From positions 4,172,001 through 4,236,000 of the forward strand of contig NC_089241.1 of NCBI RefSeq assembly GCF_000512585.2: 64,000 bases of DNA, given 5' to 3'. Below are positions 45,662-58,123 of this stretch, in pieces (the stretch's first letter is position 1; each line of letters starts with the position of its first letter). The notes below the pieces were generated by a model that was given only the letters and a program-made list of their open reading frames with translations, was not told the origin of the DNA and searched no databases. Source of the stretch: Kwoniella bestiolae CBS 10118. Taxonomy: Eukaryota; Basidiomycota; Tremellomycetes; Tremellales; Cryptococcaceae. The position numbers and the translations under genes were made by a program.

Positions 45662-47272
45662 ATGGAATCGTTCTTCGCTGATTTACCTACCATCAACTTA
45701 CCTCCCATCTCAAACCTCAACGAAAACGAAGAAGATAAAATGTCTTCAATGAAATTGATCCAACCTCTGGATCTATCGCGATACCAACTCCCCTATCTAC
45801 CTACAGCAGAGAGTTCACAATCGCACGACCGTCAACAACTCGACGTGAACCCTTCCTCTACCTCTTCCAATCTCTCTTTGTCCCCTTCGCAATTCATGCA
45901 GAACAGTCATTCTGCTCCACCCTCTGCTGCGCCCTATCAATCCTCCTTCACACTTCCCCCAGCCGATCAAAGGAGGACTTTCCCTCAACAAGCCCCATCC
46001 ACCCAGACCTTCCCATGGCTCGAAAGAGGAGAGTTCACCACCCAAACTCAAACGTATGAATCGCCCTACAGGCCATCCCCTCAACCACCTATAACTCACA
46101 TCCAGCATAATCATTCCCACTCTACGCCCAATTTCTTCTCCATGCCACTCCCCAGCTCGAACACCTCCACACCATTCCAATATCCCAATTCCCAATTGTC
46201 TCCCACCCCTTATTCGGTGCCTGCGGAACTGCACGATCCCACAAACGATATTCCCTTACCATTGCAGAAGAACGATCCGGATGTTAATATTTATACCTTG
46301 CCGGAGGGGGTGTGGGAGAGTAAAGCGCCATACGCTCAACCTGATTATAGGAATGGTCCGTTGCCTGGGAAGAGGGGGAAGGGAAAGAATGGAGTGGTGA
46401 AGAGTAGTAAGCATGTTTGGTGAGTTGGTCGTTTCTGTTGAGTCAGGTCATGAGACTTATATCTGATTTGTGGTTTGCACGGTAGTCCGGTATGCGATAA
46501 GAGGTTTAACAGACCTAGTTCGTTGAATACTCATATGGCGGTTCATACTGGTGCCAAGCGTGAGTACTGATTCATGCCTGTGGTTGTAAGTGAATACTTT
46601 TGCTGATTACATATATTCGCTATAGCCTACATGTGTAGTCGACCAGATTGTCAAAGAAGGTTCTCGGTATCATCAAACTTGCGAAGGCACGAGAGGGTGA
46701 GTAAGAAGTACCCTCAGTCTTACCATTATCTCTATGCGCAGATTTCGAGAAGATTAGGCTAACACTTTTGAGTGATATCCCAGACTCACGACCAAAGAGC
46801 AGAGAAAGAACGACACTCTTACGACTTCACCCACTCCCATCCCCATGCTCATGCTCACACTCATTCCCAGCCATTCAGTATGGGTCACACGCACTCGCAT
46901 TCGTACTCCCATCCTCCCTCCAACTCATCTACCTTCTCTCAGACCTATTTCAACCACACCCACAACCACAGCCAACCATTCTCTTTTAACTACTATCAAC
47001 CCACCCTTCCTCCTGAGTATCCCCACCAGCCCATCGGCCCTCCAGCATCTCAATTCGGTTCGTCATCAACTTCCAGCACTGCGGGATCAAGTATCGATTT
47101 GGAATATGGATTGGCACAGTATCAGGTCGTCGCGACCTCTCAAAATCAGAATCAGAACCAACGAAGGAAAGGTGAGGCGCCTCGAAGGGGATATGGCTCG
47201 ATGAGTGAGGCCGAGATAAGTATGGATATGGAGGGGAAGGGGAAGGGGAAGGCGGGTATGTTGCTCGCGTAA
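45662..47272 (+). CDS. C2H2 zinc-finger transcription factor
   Basis: About 480 residues. A long disordered N-terminus (MESFFADLPTINLPPISNLN, Ser/Pro/Gln-rich) precedes two tandem C2H2 fingers, split by an intron: CPVCDKRFNRPSSLNTHMAV H, then the linker TGAKPY, then CSRPDCQRRFSVSSNLRRHE RTH. The 'RPSSLNTH ... VSSNLRRH' recognition helices resemble a fungal class of paired-finger regulators. The tail is His/Ser-rich (HSHPHAHAHTHSQ, HTHSHSYSHPP), then Gln/Asn-rich. It ends GKGKAGMLLA, TAA at 47270-47272. Three short introns near 46,420-46,790. The start at 45662 has A at -3. Target genes unknown. Confidence 0.9.
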
Positions 47273-47452
47273 CTAATGGGAAACAATGTTGCTTGGAGGG
47301 ATCGATGCGTGGTTGCTGCAGCAGACGGGATGGGTTGGAAGGCGATCAATCTGAGTATGGGCGATCAATGAATCGGCTTTCAGTCTCAAATGGACAATGC
47401 CGTACGGACTTTGCGGTAAGACGCAGTATGTTGTATATTCGTATGCTTATGA

Positions 47453-47453
47453 C

Positions 47454-47487
<34 letters not shown>

Positions 47488-47488
47488 T
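47453..47488. repeat. TA microsatellite
   Basis: About 35 bp of near-perfect (TA)n in the 3' flank of the C2H2 gene. Confidence 0.9.
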
Positions 47489-48737
47489 TGTATAATAACG
47501 ATCTGATTATTTGGACAATCTTTCTTCTTTCTTCCAACCGATCTTCGACCATCTATTTTGGAGTACAGTTTACGCTACTCATCATACTATATCATTTGTT
47601 GTATAATGATCCGAACGGTACAGTCGTGGTTGTATGGTATTGTAGTAATCATCACATGAACTCATCTATGCCTTACTCCGTCGCATACTTCTACAGCAGG
47701 TAAGCGACAGGCGAAATCAACCTCACCCCACTCTGTAAAGATCTCTCTGTACACTCGTACGGCAGTTCCCAATTCGAAATTGCGGGAATGCCATTGCCAT
47801 TGCCTTCCCCAACCGCTACCTCAACCACAACCGCCGGAGAAAGGTAGTGTCAAACAACAACGTAAGGAAACACCCGAAGCGAGCTTCTCAACATCAACGT
47901 CATTTGTATAGTTTCAGCCGTAAACAGGCGTAAAGATCTACACCGATACCGGTCCGGATTAATACATATTTGGTATGGTATACTCGCTTGAGTCCGAGGT
48001 GATGTACTGTACTTCAACTCATCGCATCGCTGGACGCTCGCTTGCCTGTTGATGCATATTCAGTACAGTATTGCACGACCCACAATGCCAATGTCATTTC
48101 ATGACTTTTCCACCGGACTTTTACCGACGGCTTAGAGGTGACCTCGCACCTCTCACAGATACCCCGCAAATGCCCATCGGCTACATCGGAATTAACGAGT
48201 AACGACTAACTTTTCTTTTTTGGGTTCAGGGTTTCACTGCACCTCGGGGCTACACGCTTTCTTTAGTTCATCGCCAATGCCGGTGGGATGGAGTGCGTCA
48301 TCTGTTGGTGGGCTGTGGGATCGCCTTACTGCATTTGGAGCGGATGTTTTACGATACTAGTAAAGTGAGCGGAGTGAATTGAAGTGAAGAGGTCACGTCG
48401 CTTCATCCTACTAGTACATTATATACAGTACCTGTATTTCCAGAATGTGTTGGTGATGCGCTCAGACACCACATGAAATGACACAAGCCAAGAAAGAAAA
48501 AATGTCTCTGATGAACACAAAAAGAACAAGCGACTTAACTCACCCGACCCCCGAAATGCAGATTGCAAAATCCAAAATCCACCCCGTCCTACCGGATATA
48601 ACCCCACTTCCGCCCTGCGGTAATTGACCACCGTCTCGTTTAGACCCCACCCCTGCCAAACATAACTCCGGCCCGTATGAGACCGTGACCGTGAGGATAT
48701 GCCATCGTTTGCGGGTTGCCCTGCATTTACCGCTCAC

Positions 48738-48764
48738 GCCATTGCGATTGCCATTGCCATCTGC
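48738..48764 (+). repeat. Hexamer repeat (GCCATT/GCGATT)n
   Basis: Four imperfect copies of the 6-mer unit. The same motif occurs in a shorter form at 47,789-47,810. Confidence 0.7.
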
Positions 48765-49253
48765 TACAGCCGTAGTGCTAGTGCCAAATTCAAATGGGAT
48801 GATGCTTGTTCTTTTCTCTCTTTTATGGGTTGTTGGGGCCTGGCCTGGAATGGAGTCAGACTCCGGATTCACAGGAGAAGGAAATGTTTTCGACTACACT
48901 TTTTAACTCGTTTTCCATGTGCTCTTCTTGTACTGCATGCATGCATGGATCACGATGTATGATCTCGTGATCGGCTTATAGGGTGTGAGATGAGATGAAC
49001 TGAACTGATTTATGCGATGCTACGCGATGATGATGACTGTGAATTTACTCATGTGGGTCCCACAAAGGGGGAGAGGAGGGGGAGGGGGGTCCATCAGGGT
49101 AAAATGTACAATACCCTTGACGGAGATTTAATGTTGTACGTTTGAGTGGATTAAAGGATCAGAGCGGTCCGAGAGTATGTTAGTATTGGTATTTACGCTT
49201 TGAATGTTAAAGATAGACCGAGCCGTCGGTATCCAGATGAGATCAGGAGGAGC

Positions 49254-49291
49254 AGCATCAGCATCAGCATCAGCATCTGCATCTGCATCTG
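49254..49291 (+). repeat. Hexamer repeat (GCATCA/GCATCT)n
   Basis: Six or seven units of GCATC(A/T), the last changing to GCATCT. Open in all frames, so a small apparent Ala/Ser-rich frame here is a repeat by-product. Confidence 0.85.
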
Positions 49292-50136
49292 TATTTGCTC
49301 GGAAGGAACTTGACCTTACCTCATCTATTTTTTTTTTCTACTTTTTCTTTGTGTTGCTGGAAACAACGTACAGTAGTGCGCACTTCTTTCATTTCTACTC
49401 TAGACCACACAGAGTGTTTTGTTTCACCGGATCGGCCTGGCAATACGATCAACCTCTCGTACCCATCTCTATTTCCATCTCGCAACATCTCGTCTTTCTC
49501 AACACCTCATCATAAGCGCTATTAAATCGTATCGAGCTGTTTAGGTTTAAGGAAAGGCATCCCCACTTCCACTCTCACTCCCGTATAAAGTCCTTTAGAA
49601 GTACAATTGCAATTGCACCGAAACTACGGCTGGACCCTTGACCTACTCGTATCATCAGATCCACCAGAACAATACCAATACCGATACACCATAGCAAACG
49701 GAAAGGAAAGGGATTCACATCTTCAATCAAACAACATATCCACCATTCCTTGCGATACATCATCTGACCCGACGCAAAGGAATCGGAAGCAAACGATCTA
49801 ATCCCCACTACCACAACCGCACACAATCAAAACAATACAAACTCGTTTCGGGTTATTTGTTCCGTGGTAAAGGAAATACCAAACCAAAACACACACTCAG
49901 GAAGAAAAGGAGAAGAAGAGATTACTTCACTTTAGAACGATTCGAGACAACACCTGAGACCCCCGACTTCACTTTCCCATTCCGCTTCGACTTCTCCGTG
50001 TCTCTTCTCGGCTCTGCTCCCTTACCGATTTTTACTCAACATCCGACCGACCCCTTGAAGACAATCCACATTTTCCCAAGGGGCTCCCCGTCACAATCAC
50101 TCCGACCCGGTTCAACTATAAACATCTGCCGCAACC

Positions 50137-50166
50137 GCAATTGTATTTGCATTTGCATTTGCCTTT
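50137..50166 (+). repeat. Hexamer repeat (TTTGCA)n
   Basis: Three to four units of TTTGCA in the leader of the Zn2Cys6 gene. Confidence 0.75.
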
Positions 50167-50272
50167 GTTCCACTTCGTAATAGCATACGCTTTGCATCCC
50201 ATTCCTTTTCTACTTCAACATCTCTGGTATCGAAGTAGTCCATCTGTGATTTCGATTTCGATTAAAGATCAA

Positions 50273-50417
50273 GTGAGTTCATCACGTATATGAATATTCT
50301 CGCGCCCCCGAGATCCCAACCTCATGCGGTAGCGTAGCCCCACCAGTGTGCCTTGGAGTATCGACGGAGTGATCCAAGCTTATTATGCATTATGCTGATT
50401 CTCTCTCTACTATACAG
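50273..50417 (+). other. Possible leader intron of the Zn2Cys6 gene
   Basis: GTGAGT donor at 50,273 and TATACAG acceptor ending 50,417. No coding frame spans it, and another donor (GTGAGT at 50,512) follows. Needs transcript support. Confidence 0.4.
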
Positions 50418-51935
50418 CTCACGATCCATCCGTCATCCACAACTTCAATCAGCTGTTTAATTAGCGTCAATTACTGGGTCAATCCACAGGCATAGGAAGG
50501 GAAAAGAAAGGGTGAGTTGAACATTGTACATTCCTTTTGTCCAACCGGGCGGAACTTGACCACCCCCCCCACTCTTGATTCGTTGAGACAAACATCCTTT
50601 CAAACTAATCATCACTCACCCACCATCAACGCACAATCCTTCATTCTCTCCCCCCACTCCCCCTCCCCACTTTCTTTGTTGTAACGTCCGGCGGCAACGG
50701 GGTAGCACAAAGTTAAATTCGAGTAGATATAGATGCTGATCAGTTGTCTCTTGTCTCTTGTTCTTTCTTTCTCTGCATCTCCGACACCTCGCAACACCAC
50801 ACCATTGTTCTCATCACCCTCGTGGCTCGAAACTAAAATCAAATCCGATTGTTTGCTTCTACCTGGTATCTTCTCGGCTCTCGGCTCTACATCGAATCAC
50901 GTTATCTGTCTTCTTGTGTGGACTGGTGTTGTGATTCTTTCGCTCATCCGACCAACACGGATCACCATCACATCACACCGTTTCCCCCTTTTGATACACA
51001 CACATTGCACTGACCCGTACATCTGACCGCGGTCATTCATCATCTATCATTTGTGGATGTGGGACTGTGCTCATCACCATCACCATCGAAAACAACGCCA
51101 CTGCTCCTACTCCTATATCATTGCATCCTTTCGATCTCAACCCATTTGATGCTAATTGTCTTTCGTCATCATCGTTGGTTGCTTTTGTTGCCCGTCTCCG
51201 CCTTTCATCCGCCGGTTGAACACAATTCACCTGCTTGACTCCCATCAAATACGCAAAACTACTACAACATAATCAAATCCTGTTTGTTCCCAACCCTATT
51301 CTACTCGACACTACTACCTCTTCTTATCCTATCACAGCGGATCTTCTATTTTGCCCTTCCAATCAGATCAACCCGTGTAACCGATCTCAAACTCGAACTT
51401 TGCGACCGAGCGAAGAGGACGGGCGGAACTAAGGATCGTCCTAGCTCGTTGCTTCAACCGCACCTACCTTTGTGATCACCACCCCCCCACTCGACATATA
51501 TAACAATTCGAGCCTCGACACTCTCAACATCATCCTTTATATATAGGTCTTCCCCACTCGCCTTCTGGAAACACAGAGTATATCATATTATAATTACTTC
51601 TGCTTCCTCTTTCTCGCTTATCTGTGTCTATATATATTTTACAACACCGATAAGTTTTTGAGACATTTTATTCTCTTGCGATCGAGTTAGAGCGGATAGA
51701 GTAGACCTTCCACATTCGTATTTGCGACCTTCCACCTTTTTACCTTCAACCTTCTGATCGACTGATCACATCATCAACAACACCTGGAACATAATACACA
51801 AGAAAGGTTGGAAAGATATTCAGAGGAATAGTAGAATCTTCTATACCTTCTCCTCTCGCCACTTCGATAAAGTCTATCTCATTTTTCAACTTTCATTGAA
51901 GGTAAAAAAAATAAACGGTCGAGCGGTTATACTCG

Positions 51936-54900
51936 ATGACAATATCGATCATCTACGATAACCCCAAACAGAATCAATATAAAACACCTCAGTTACCAAC
52001 CATCAAATCGATATCGACATCGGCATCGCCTCCCTCATACCCATCACCTAAATCGATGAACCTCCCTTCTTTCACTCTGAGTGAAAGCTCAACCTCCAAC
52101 AAGATGTCGCCTGAACACCCCCATCATCCACATCATCCCCATACGGTCCGACGAGAGTCATTTCATTATTCAGGCGAACGACCTCACCCTCCACCTTTGA
52201 AATCGACTTATAGTTTCGTTGGACCTTCTTCGTCTGCCTCGACGTCCAATTTGTTATTACGCACCCCACAAGAGTTGGAACGTAAGCATGACTGGCAGAC
52301 ATCTCCTGGGAAACAAACCTCCCCCAATCAGAATCAGAATCAAGAAAAACCAACCGAGAAAGAAGAGCTGACAACGAAAGGGAGGAAAAGAAAGAGGTTG
52401 GCCAAAGCTTGTAGTGCTTGTCATGTGAGTGTACCAATACTTAGTGCTTAAGAGGTGATTCGTGTGCTGATTGTTTCGGTGCAGAAAAACAAAAGAAGAT
52501 GTGATGGTTTTGCACCATGTTCGAATTGCGAGTTTTCCAACCGACCTTGCTTGTACCTCAACGCTCAAGGCGATCCCATCCCACCACCTCGGACCAGAGA
52601 CTCTTCGGCCGTTCCTGCGCGACCTAATAAAGACGATAAGCAATCTTCGAACGCTCACGAGAGAAAAACCAGCGGCGAGAGCAACTGGTCGAGAAGGGAG
52701 AGCTTCAAGGAGGATGCTGAACATCACCGACGACCCTCGCTTGGGCCCATACAGGCTGTTGAGCACGATACGACATTGGGTGCAGAGTTGATTGATAGTG
52801 AGTGTCTCGAGTATCAGCGGATATTAGTAGGCAAGATCTCTGCTAAAACGTAATCATCCCACAGTCTTCTTTCGTCGGTGCGCACCTCTCTCAACAATGC
52901 TTCACGCACCAACTTTCCACTATCGACTATATATGAATCAAGTCTCACCGATCTTACTGGATATCATCTACGCGTTCTCCTCCCGACTATGCGAGAACCC
53001 AACGTTCGTATCGACCTTCTCACCTTCTCAACCCGCTCATTTACGTGGCGAGGCGTTCATACATCGAGCTCATGGTGCTGCTCAACGAATGATCGAAGTC
53101 AGGAAAACATGGAATGAAGAAGAACGACGTATGGACAGGGGCACATGGCAAGAGACAGAGTTGGCTCAAGCGTGTTATTTGCTCAGCGTCTACTTCAGCT
53201 GTCTCAGACAACCTAAAATTGGGATGTTCTATCTTGATTCTGGTTTGGACATCCTCCGATCACCCGATCTAGAATACATCCCCCCTCCTGCTACCCACCT
53301 GAGCCTGAATCCAGTGGAATACAACACCCTGATGGAAATTAGAATCAGGACTTTCTGGTTGTTGGTTTTCCACGATTTATGTGCGGCTGCGAATGGAAGA
53401 CCTAGGAGATTCACTGAGTCCGATCTCGGGAATACACCTCTCCCATCTAACGAGAGTCACTGGAACAGGTGGGGTGGGAATGCAGTTGGTGGGAGAGAAC
53501 CTGGAAGAAGAGATGGGTTGGTACCGGGTAGTGGAAATTGGCCTGGAGAGGACGGTCAGATCGGAGAATTGGGTCATGTCTTACGTATCGTAAGTCAAGT
53601 TCTGATTGGTCAATCACAAGACTCTCCGTTGACGGTATCTGATGTATTGTAGCTATCGATCTTCGCCGATATCATGACTCTCGCTACGGATAGTAAGACC
53701 GATCGATCCGAACCTAAGCAAAACCTCGCCTCGAGGTACGAATCTGCGCTGAAGAGCTGGGCGATGAATTTGCCTCGACACCTGCATTTTGACGAACACA
53801 ACTTGTCCTCGGCTGTGAACAGATTAGCCTCTCCCGTCGCCGAGATCAAGATGACCGGTTGGATGTACGCCTACATGCACGCTGTGGCTGAGTGTGGGAT
53901 GTTCTACCTGCAAGCTGCTGTTGCTCAGTTCACCGATGGTGCATATACTGCGCAGAGGCAGAGCCAAGCGGTGGATAATCTGACTGTTATCATGGACTCC
54001 ATCGGTAGGAATGGACGTGAAGGTTGTTGCTGTGAGTTGCGTCCAGCTGAAACACAAGATATTCAGCTGATGGTGATCGTGATAGTCCTCTTCCCGCTAT
54101 TTGTCATTTCGAACTGGCAAGAACACCTCAAGATGTCCAACTTGGTGGTTCCAGGACCTCAACAAGCCATCATGGAAGATCGCCTGTCACTCTGGTGGAA
54201 TGAGATGAGAGCCGAATGGGGGACAGAACGACACGACCTGCTTCAACGTGGTTTCTACTCTCTCAACACCAACGGGACGGGACCAACACCGACCGCATTG
54301 GCCACTCCTCGCTTCTCACAATCTCAACCTACCATCGAACTACCTGCTTCGGGGCTGGGACTAAGCCTATACCAGACATCACCAGTCAGGCAAATGACCA
54401 CCGAGACTGCTTCCGCTATATCTGCTACATCGCCCGTATCGACCATGTCAATATCCACACCTCACATGTCGACCTACTCTCGATTCTCAATTAGCGGTTC
54501 CTCCGCGCCGCCGACCTTACCGCCCCTCCCCCTTCGGCCCAGAGCACAGTCCTCGGCAGCTACCATGTCGGTATCTTACACTTCACCCTCACCTCCCATC
54601 GGATCGAGGATCTTACCTGGGATGATCAAGTCAAGCTCATCTGGTCGATCAGACTTGATCTCTCTACCACCGTTGTCAAGCGAGTTCAAGTCGAATTTGA
54701 AAATAACCAGTCCAAGACATCATCCGTACGCTAGATCACCGCGAATGAGCTGGGCAGGACCGACAATCACAACGAGTTCGAATACTTCGACGATAAATGG
54801 GAATGGGAAATCACCGAGGAAGGAGTCGTCCAACCATTTGATGGGTATTGCTGCGCTGGTTAGTGTCGCTGAGAATGAGAGGGAGGAGAGGGAAAGGGAG

Positions 54901-54948
54901 AGGCAGAGAGAGAGGGAAAAGGAGAGAAGGACTCTGACGACTGTTTAG
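51936..54948 (+). CDS. Zn2Cys6 transcription factor with fungal-specific TF domain
   Basis: About 920 residues. Disordered N-terminus with a His/Pro patch (EHPHHPHHPHTVRRES). The binuclear zinc cluster is split by an intron at 52,425: basic stretch GRKRKRLAKACSACH, then KNKRRCDGFAPCSNCEFSNR PC, i.e. CX2CX6CX5CX2CX6C. The fungal-specific TF domain follows: FFRRCAPLSTMLHAPTFHYR, TELAQACYLLSVYFSCL, then LMEIRIRTFWLLVFHDLCAA, with the later helical part around MTGWMYAYMHAVAECGMFYL. A Ser/Thr/Pro-rich C-terminal region ends in an E/R coiled coil (REERERERQREREKERRTL TTV). TAG at 54,946-54,948. It has a very long leader. Targets unknown. Confidence 0.92.
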
Positions 54949-55046
54949 GCTTTCGTTTACTTTTGGGCCCTGGGACACACACAGAAGAAAGGAATGTATT
55001 TTAGAGAATATAAGCTCTTGGATTCTTTTGTTTGGGTGTCGGTGTT

Positions 55047-55085
55047 GGATTATGGGATTATGGGATTAGGGGATTATGGGATTAG
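55047..55085 (+). repeat. Imperfect octamer repeat (GGGATTAT)n
   Basis: Four to five imperfect copies of GGATTATG/GGATTAG. Confidence 0.75.
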
Positions 55086-55420
55086 TAGATTGTATAGAAT
55101 ATATGACTTGTTTACACTTGCACTTATACACGCGGTTTTGTCATTTGTTTGGCATTTGTCAGGCTTATTGGTTTGTATTACTAGACTTACTTGGATTGGG
55201 TGTGTTTTGCTTTTCTCGGTCTTCGGTGCAGAAGTATATGGTCAAGTGGACGATAAAATGTGGTATATAGTGTGGAATGTATCTTTATATCTATGTCCAA
55301 CTGCTATCAACGTATGCAATCAGGTAAACTGCTGTCACACTCTTACTCTTACTTTCAATGATAACCAAAGCATCGACGAGGATGCTCATACAGTAACTTG
55401 TATGCATGTATCGACATACT

Positions 55421-55452
55421 CATCTATCCATCTATCCATCTATCCATCTATC
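55421..55452 (+). repeat. Octamer repeat (CATCTATC)4
   Basis: Four exact copies of CATCTATC, followed by CATAT. Confidence 0.9.
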
Positions 55453-55709
55453 CATATGTCGCTGTCTACATATGCGCTGGGTAGTCGACTCCGGTTGAAC
55501 TGGTAAATGATGAATGCGGTTATTGAGTCCAACTTAACTCACCGAGCAAGAAGACCGAGATCGATAACATCCATCACATCCAAAAGATACTTATCTATGA
55601 AAACACAACATAAATACATACATATGGATCAGTAGCATCGCATGACTTGATGTAGACTCCCCTCCTCCCCTATCCTCCCCTTTGCAGCGAGCGATAACAA
55701 CAAGGCAAG

Positions 55710-57833
55710 ATGACCATCACCACCCAATCAACCTCAACCTCGCCTCTTTCCAAAGCACTATCAAAAGCCCGACAGTCCTACGCAGAAAAGAACCCCAGCT
55801 CCCTCAAGGCATACGAACAAGCGACCAAATCCCTTCCTGGAGGTGGGACCAGATCGTCCATCTTCATTCACCCGTTTCCCTTGTTCATCGAACGTGGAGA
55901 AGGGACTGAGATAGTCGATGTGGATGGGCATGTGTATTTGGATTTGTGAGTTAGTTTGTGCACCTTGCTTAGATTGCTCAATCGATATAGAGAGGAACTC
56001 AAACATTGATGAGATGCTGGACTCTGTTGGTATATTTTGATCGTATAGTGTATCCGACTTTACCAGTGGGATATACGGCAAGACCAACCCCGTTCTGAAA
56101 AAGGCTATAATACAGGGCTTGGATAATGGCCTGCAGGTGGGTTATGGTCCTCCTACTGTATCACTTGATAAGCTAACTCCCCTCTGATCCATAACCAAAG
56201 CTAGGAGCCCACACCCCAACCGAGTCGTCCCTCTCATCCGCTCTCTGCGACCGATTCCCCTCGATGGACTTGCTGCGCTTCACCAACTCCGGGACTGAAG
56301 CTAATATCCTAGCCATATCGACTGGACTGCATTGTACGAGGAGAGAGAAGGTCGTACTGTTTCAAGGGGGGTATCATGGAAGTGTGTTATCGCATTTTGG
56401 CGAGGAGGGTGGTGGGGGGGATTTGAAAGTACCTTATGTGAGTGCAGCTTCGATTCATCATATGGGATCAGTATATAAATAATCATGGTATCGCTTCAAA
56501 AGATGGTAAAGACTGAGGGCTGAAGGCACAAAGGGTTGTCGTAATCATTAGGATTTCATCGTCTGTCCATACAATGATATACCCGGAACTCGAGACATAG
56601 TGCAGAAATGGAACGACGAGGTAGGAGTGATAATTGTCGAACCTATGATAGGAGCTGGTGGATGTGTGAGTATCTGTCTTGTCTTACATCCACATCGTAC
56701 TAGTAAACCAGGAGCGCCGAAAGTGACTAACACCGATACTGATACTGATGCTTCGTAGATCCCTGGCGACCCGCAATTCCTCCAATTCCTCCGAGATTTG
56801 TCTACCCAGATAGGCGCAGTATTGATTTTTGATGAGGTTCAGACTGCTAGACTTGGTACCGGGGGAAGACAGAAGATCTTGGGGGTTAGTTGAGCGTTTC
56901 TCACCCTAGCTAACTTATACGAAAGCAAATCATGCACTTCTCGCTCTTCCTGTTCTTCGAGTCGTGGTTGTAAAGTGGAGTGTTGATGCTGATGCTGATG
57001 TTGGATGATAACAGATAACCCCAGATATGACCACGCTAGGGAAATTCTTCGGAGGGGGATTTGCGTTTGGGGCTTTTGGAGGTAAAGAGGAGATTATGAG
57101 TTTGTGAGTTACCTTGCATTCATATTACTACAACTCGGCTTGGTTTTTTCTCTCCCCAGTATACATGCAAGGCTTGATCTGCCAACTGGAGACCAGGAAG
57201 TAATAGTAAAATGGGAAAATGCGCGTCGTTGTTGATCCATGACTGACCTAATCTCCCTTGTTGATAGGTTCGACGCCCGACAACCCAACTCCATATCTCA
57301 CGGAGGGACGTTCAACAACTCCCCTCTGACTATGATAGCTGGTTTGACGGCTGTGCAACATATCTTGACTGAGGATAATCTGAATAAGCTCAATAAGATG
57401 GGAGATGGGCTGAGGGAGGAGTTGAATAGTGTTTTTCAGGAAGAGGAATTACCATTCAATGTGAGTTGAGTTATTCGGTTCCGTATACTGATCATCCACT
57501 CGAATGTCCCCTCTTGAGATTATCAATACCACTTGCATACAATACGCGATCAATTTAACGTCCATCAGGCAATCACGAGGCTTTGAAGCTGACTTGATGA
57601 ACTTATCGATACGATAGATTACAGGTCTAGGATCGATCAATCAGATCCACTACACCCCCACTACCGAAAAACGACAAGGCCTAGATCTATTGTTCTTCTA
57701 TCTTTTAGATAGAGGATACTGGATAGCTCAGAGGGGACTTATATCGCTTAATTTCGCTATGACACAGGAGGATGTGAGGGGGTTTGAAATTGCTGTGGTT
57801 GAGGCTGCGAGGGAGGTTGGGAGTGTTATGTGA
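55710..57833 (+). CDS. Class III aminotransferase, glutamate-1-semialdehyde aminomutase-like
   Basis: PLP enzyme of about 430 residues. Start MTITTQSTSTSPLSKALSKA. Motifs: LPGGGTRSSIFIHPFPLF, GTEIVDVDGHVYLDLVSDFT, LLRFTNSGTEANILAISTG, KVVLFQGGYHGS and IIVEPMIGAGGCIPGDPQFL. IGAVLIFDEVQTARLG gives the PLP-binding Asp, and TTLGKFFGGGFAFGAFGG the Schiff-base Lys. It continues NSISHGGTFNNSPLTMIAG and ends RGFEIAVVEAAREVGSVM, TGA at 57,831-57,833. Seven or so introns. Closest in motif pattern to GSA 2,1-aminomutase (HemL) rather than ornithine aminotransferase. Fungi make heme by the Shemin pathway, so the real reaction is probably different (transamination of an amino acid or amine). Confidence 0.9.
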
Positions 57834-58123
57834 TGCTGAGATTGTGAAGAGCATACGAAATCTTCAGAGGTAGATTAAACAGATCAGATACTAGACTATT
57901 GGAAGACACGAACCAGATCTTGTTGGAACAGAGAATGAATATGAGAGGTTTTACTTTTGGGAACAGCGTTGGGTTTGGTTGTATTTTGGATGATGCATAG
58001 AATTTGATGAATTATACAACATTTGATATTATGCAGATTATACCTCAAGTCGAAAGATCCCTTTTTTTCGACATTGAAGTGACTCTGATCTTGGCTTGAC
58101 GTCCTACGCTACACCAAGATATC

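Larger units (their letters stand above)
47273..51935. other. 4.7-kb region between two transcription-factor genes
   Basis: No confident protein gene on either strand. It contains short tandem repeats (listed), splice-like pairs such as GTGAGT 50,273 to CAG 50,417, and a C/T-rich right end. It is most simply the extended promoter and spliced leader of the Zn2Cys6 gene. A long non-coding transcript is possible. Confidence 0.5.
54949..55709. other. Intergenic with short tandem repeats
   Basis: 3' flank of the Zn2Cys6 gene and promoter of the aminotransferase gene. A 170-codon open frame (54,994-55,506) contains the microsatellites and has no recognisable domain, so I do not call it a gene. Confidence 0.5.

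Noticed and set aside
48540..48872. 110-codon minus-strand frame in the long leader region
   Set aside because: Low-complexity Gly/Arg/Thr sequence with no recognisable motif; overlaps a hexamer repeat.
49204..49515. Ala/Ser-repeat frame of 103 codons
   Set aside because: Produced by the GCATCA repeat and a following T-rich tract.
54994..55506. 170-codon plus-strand frame after the Zn2Cys6 gene
   Set aside because: Runs through two microsatellites, no domain, sits in the 3' flank.
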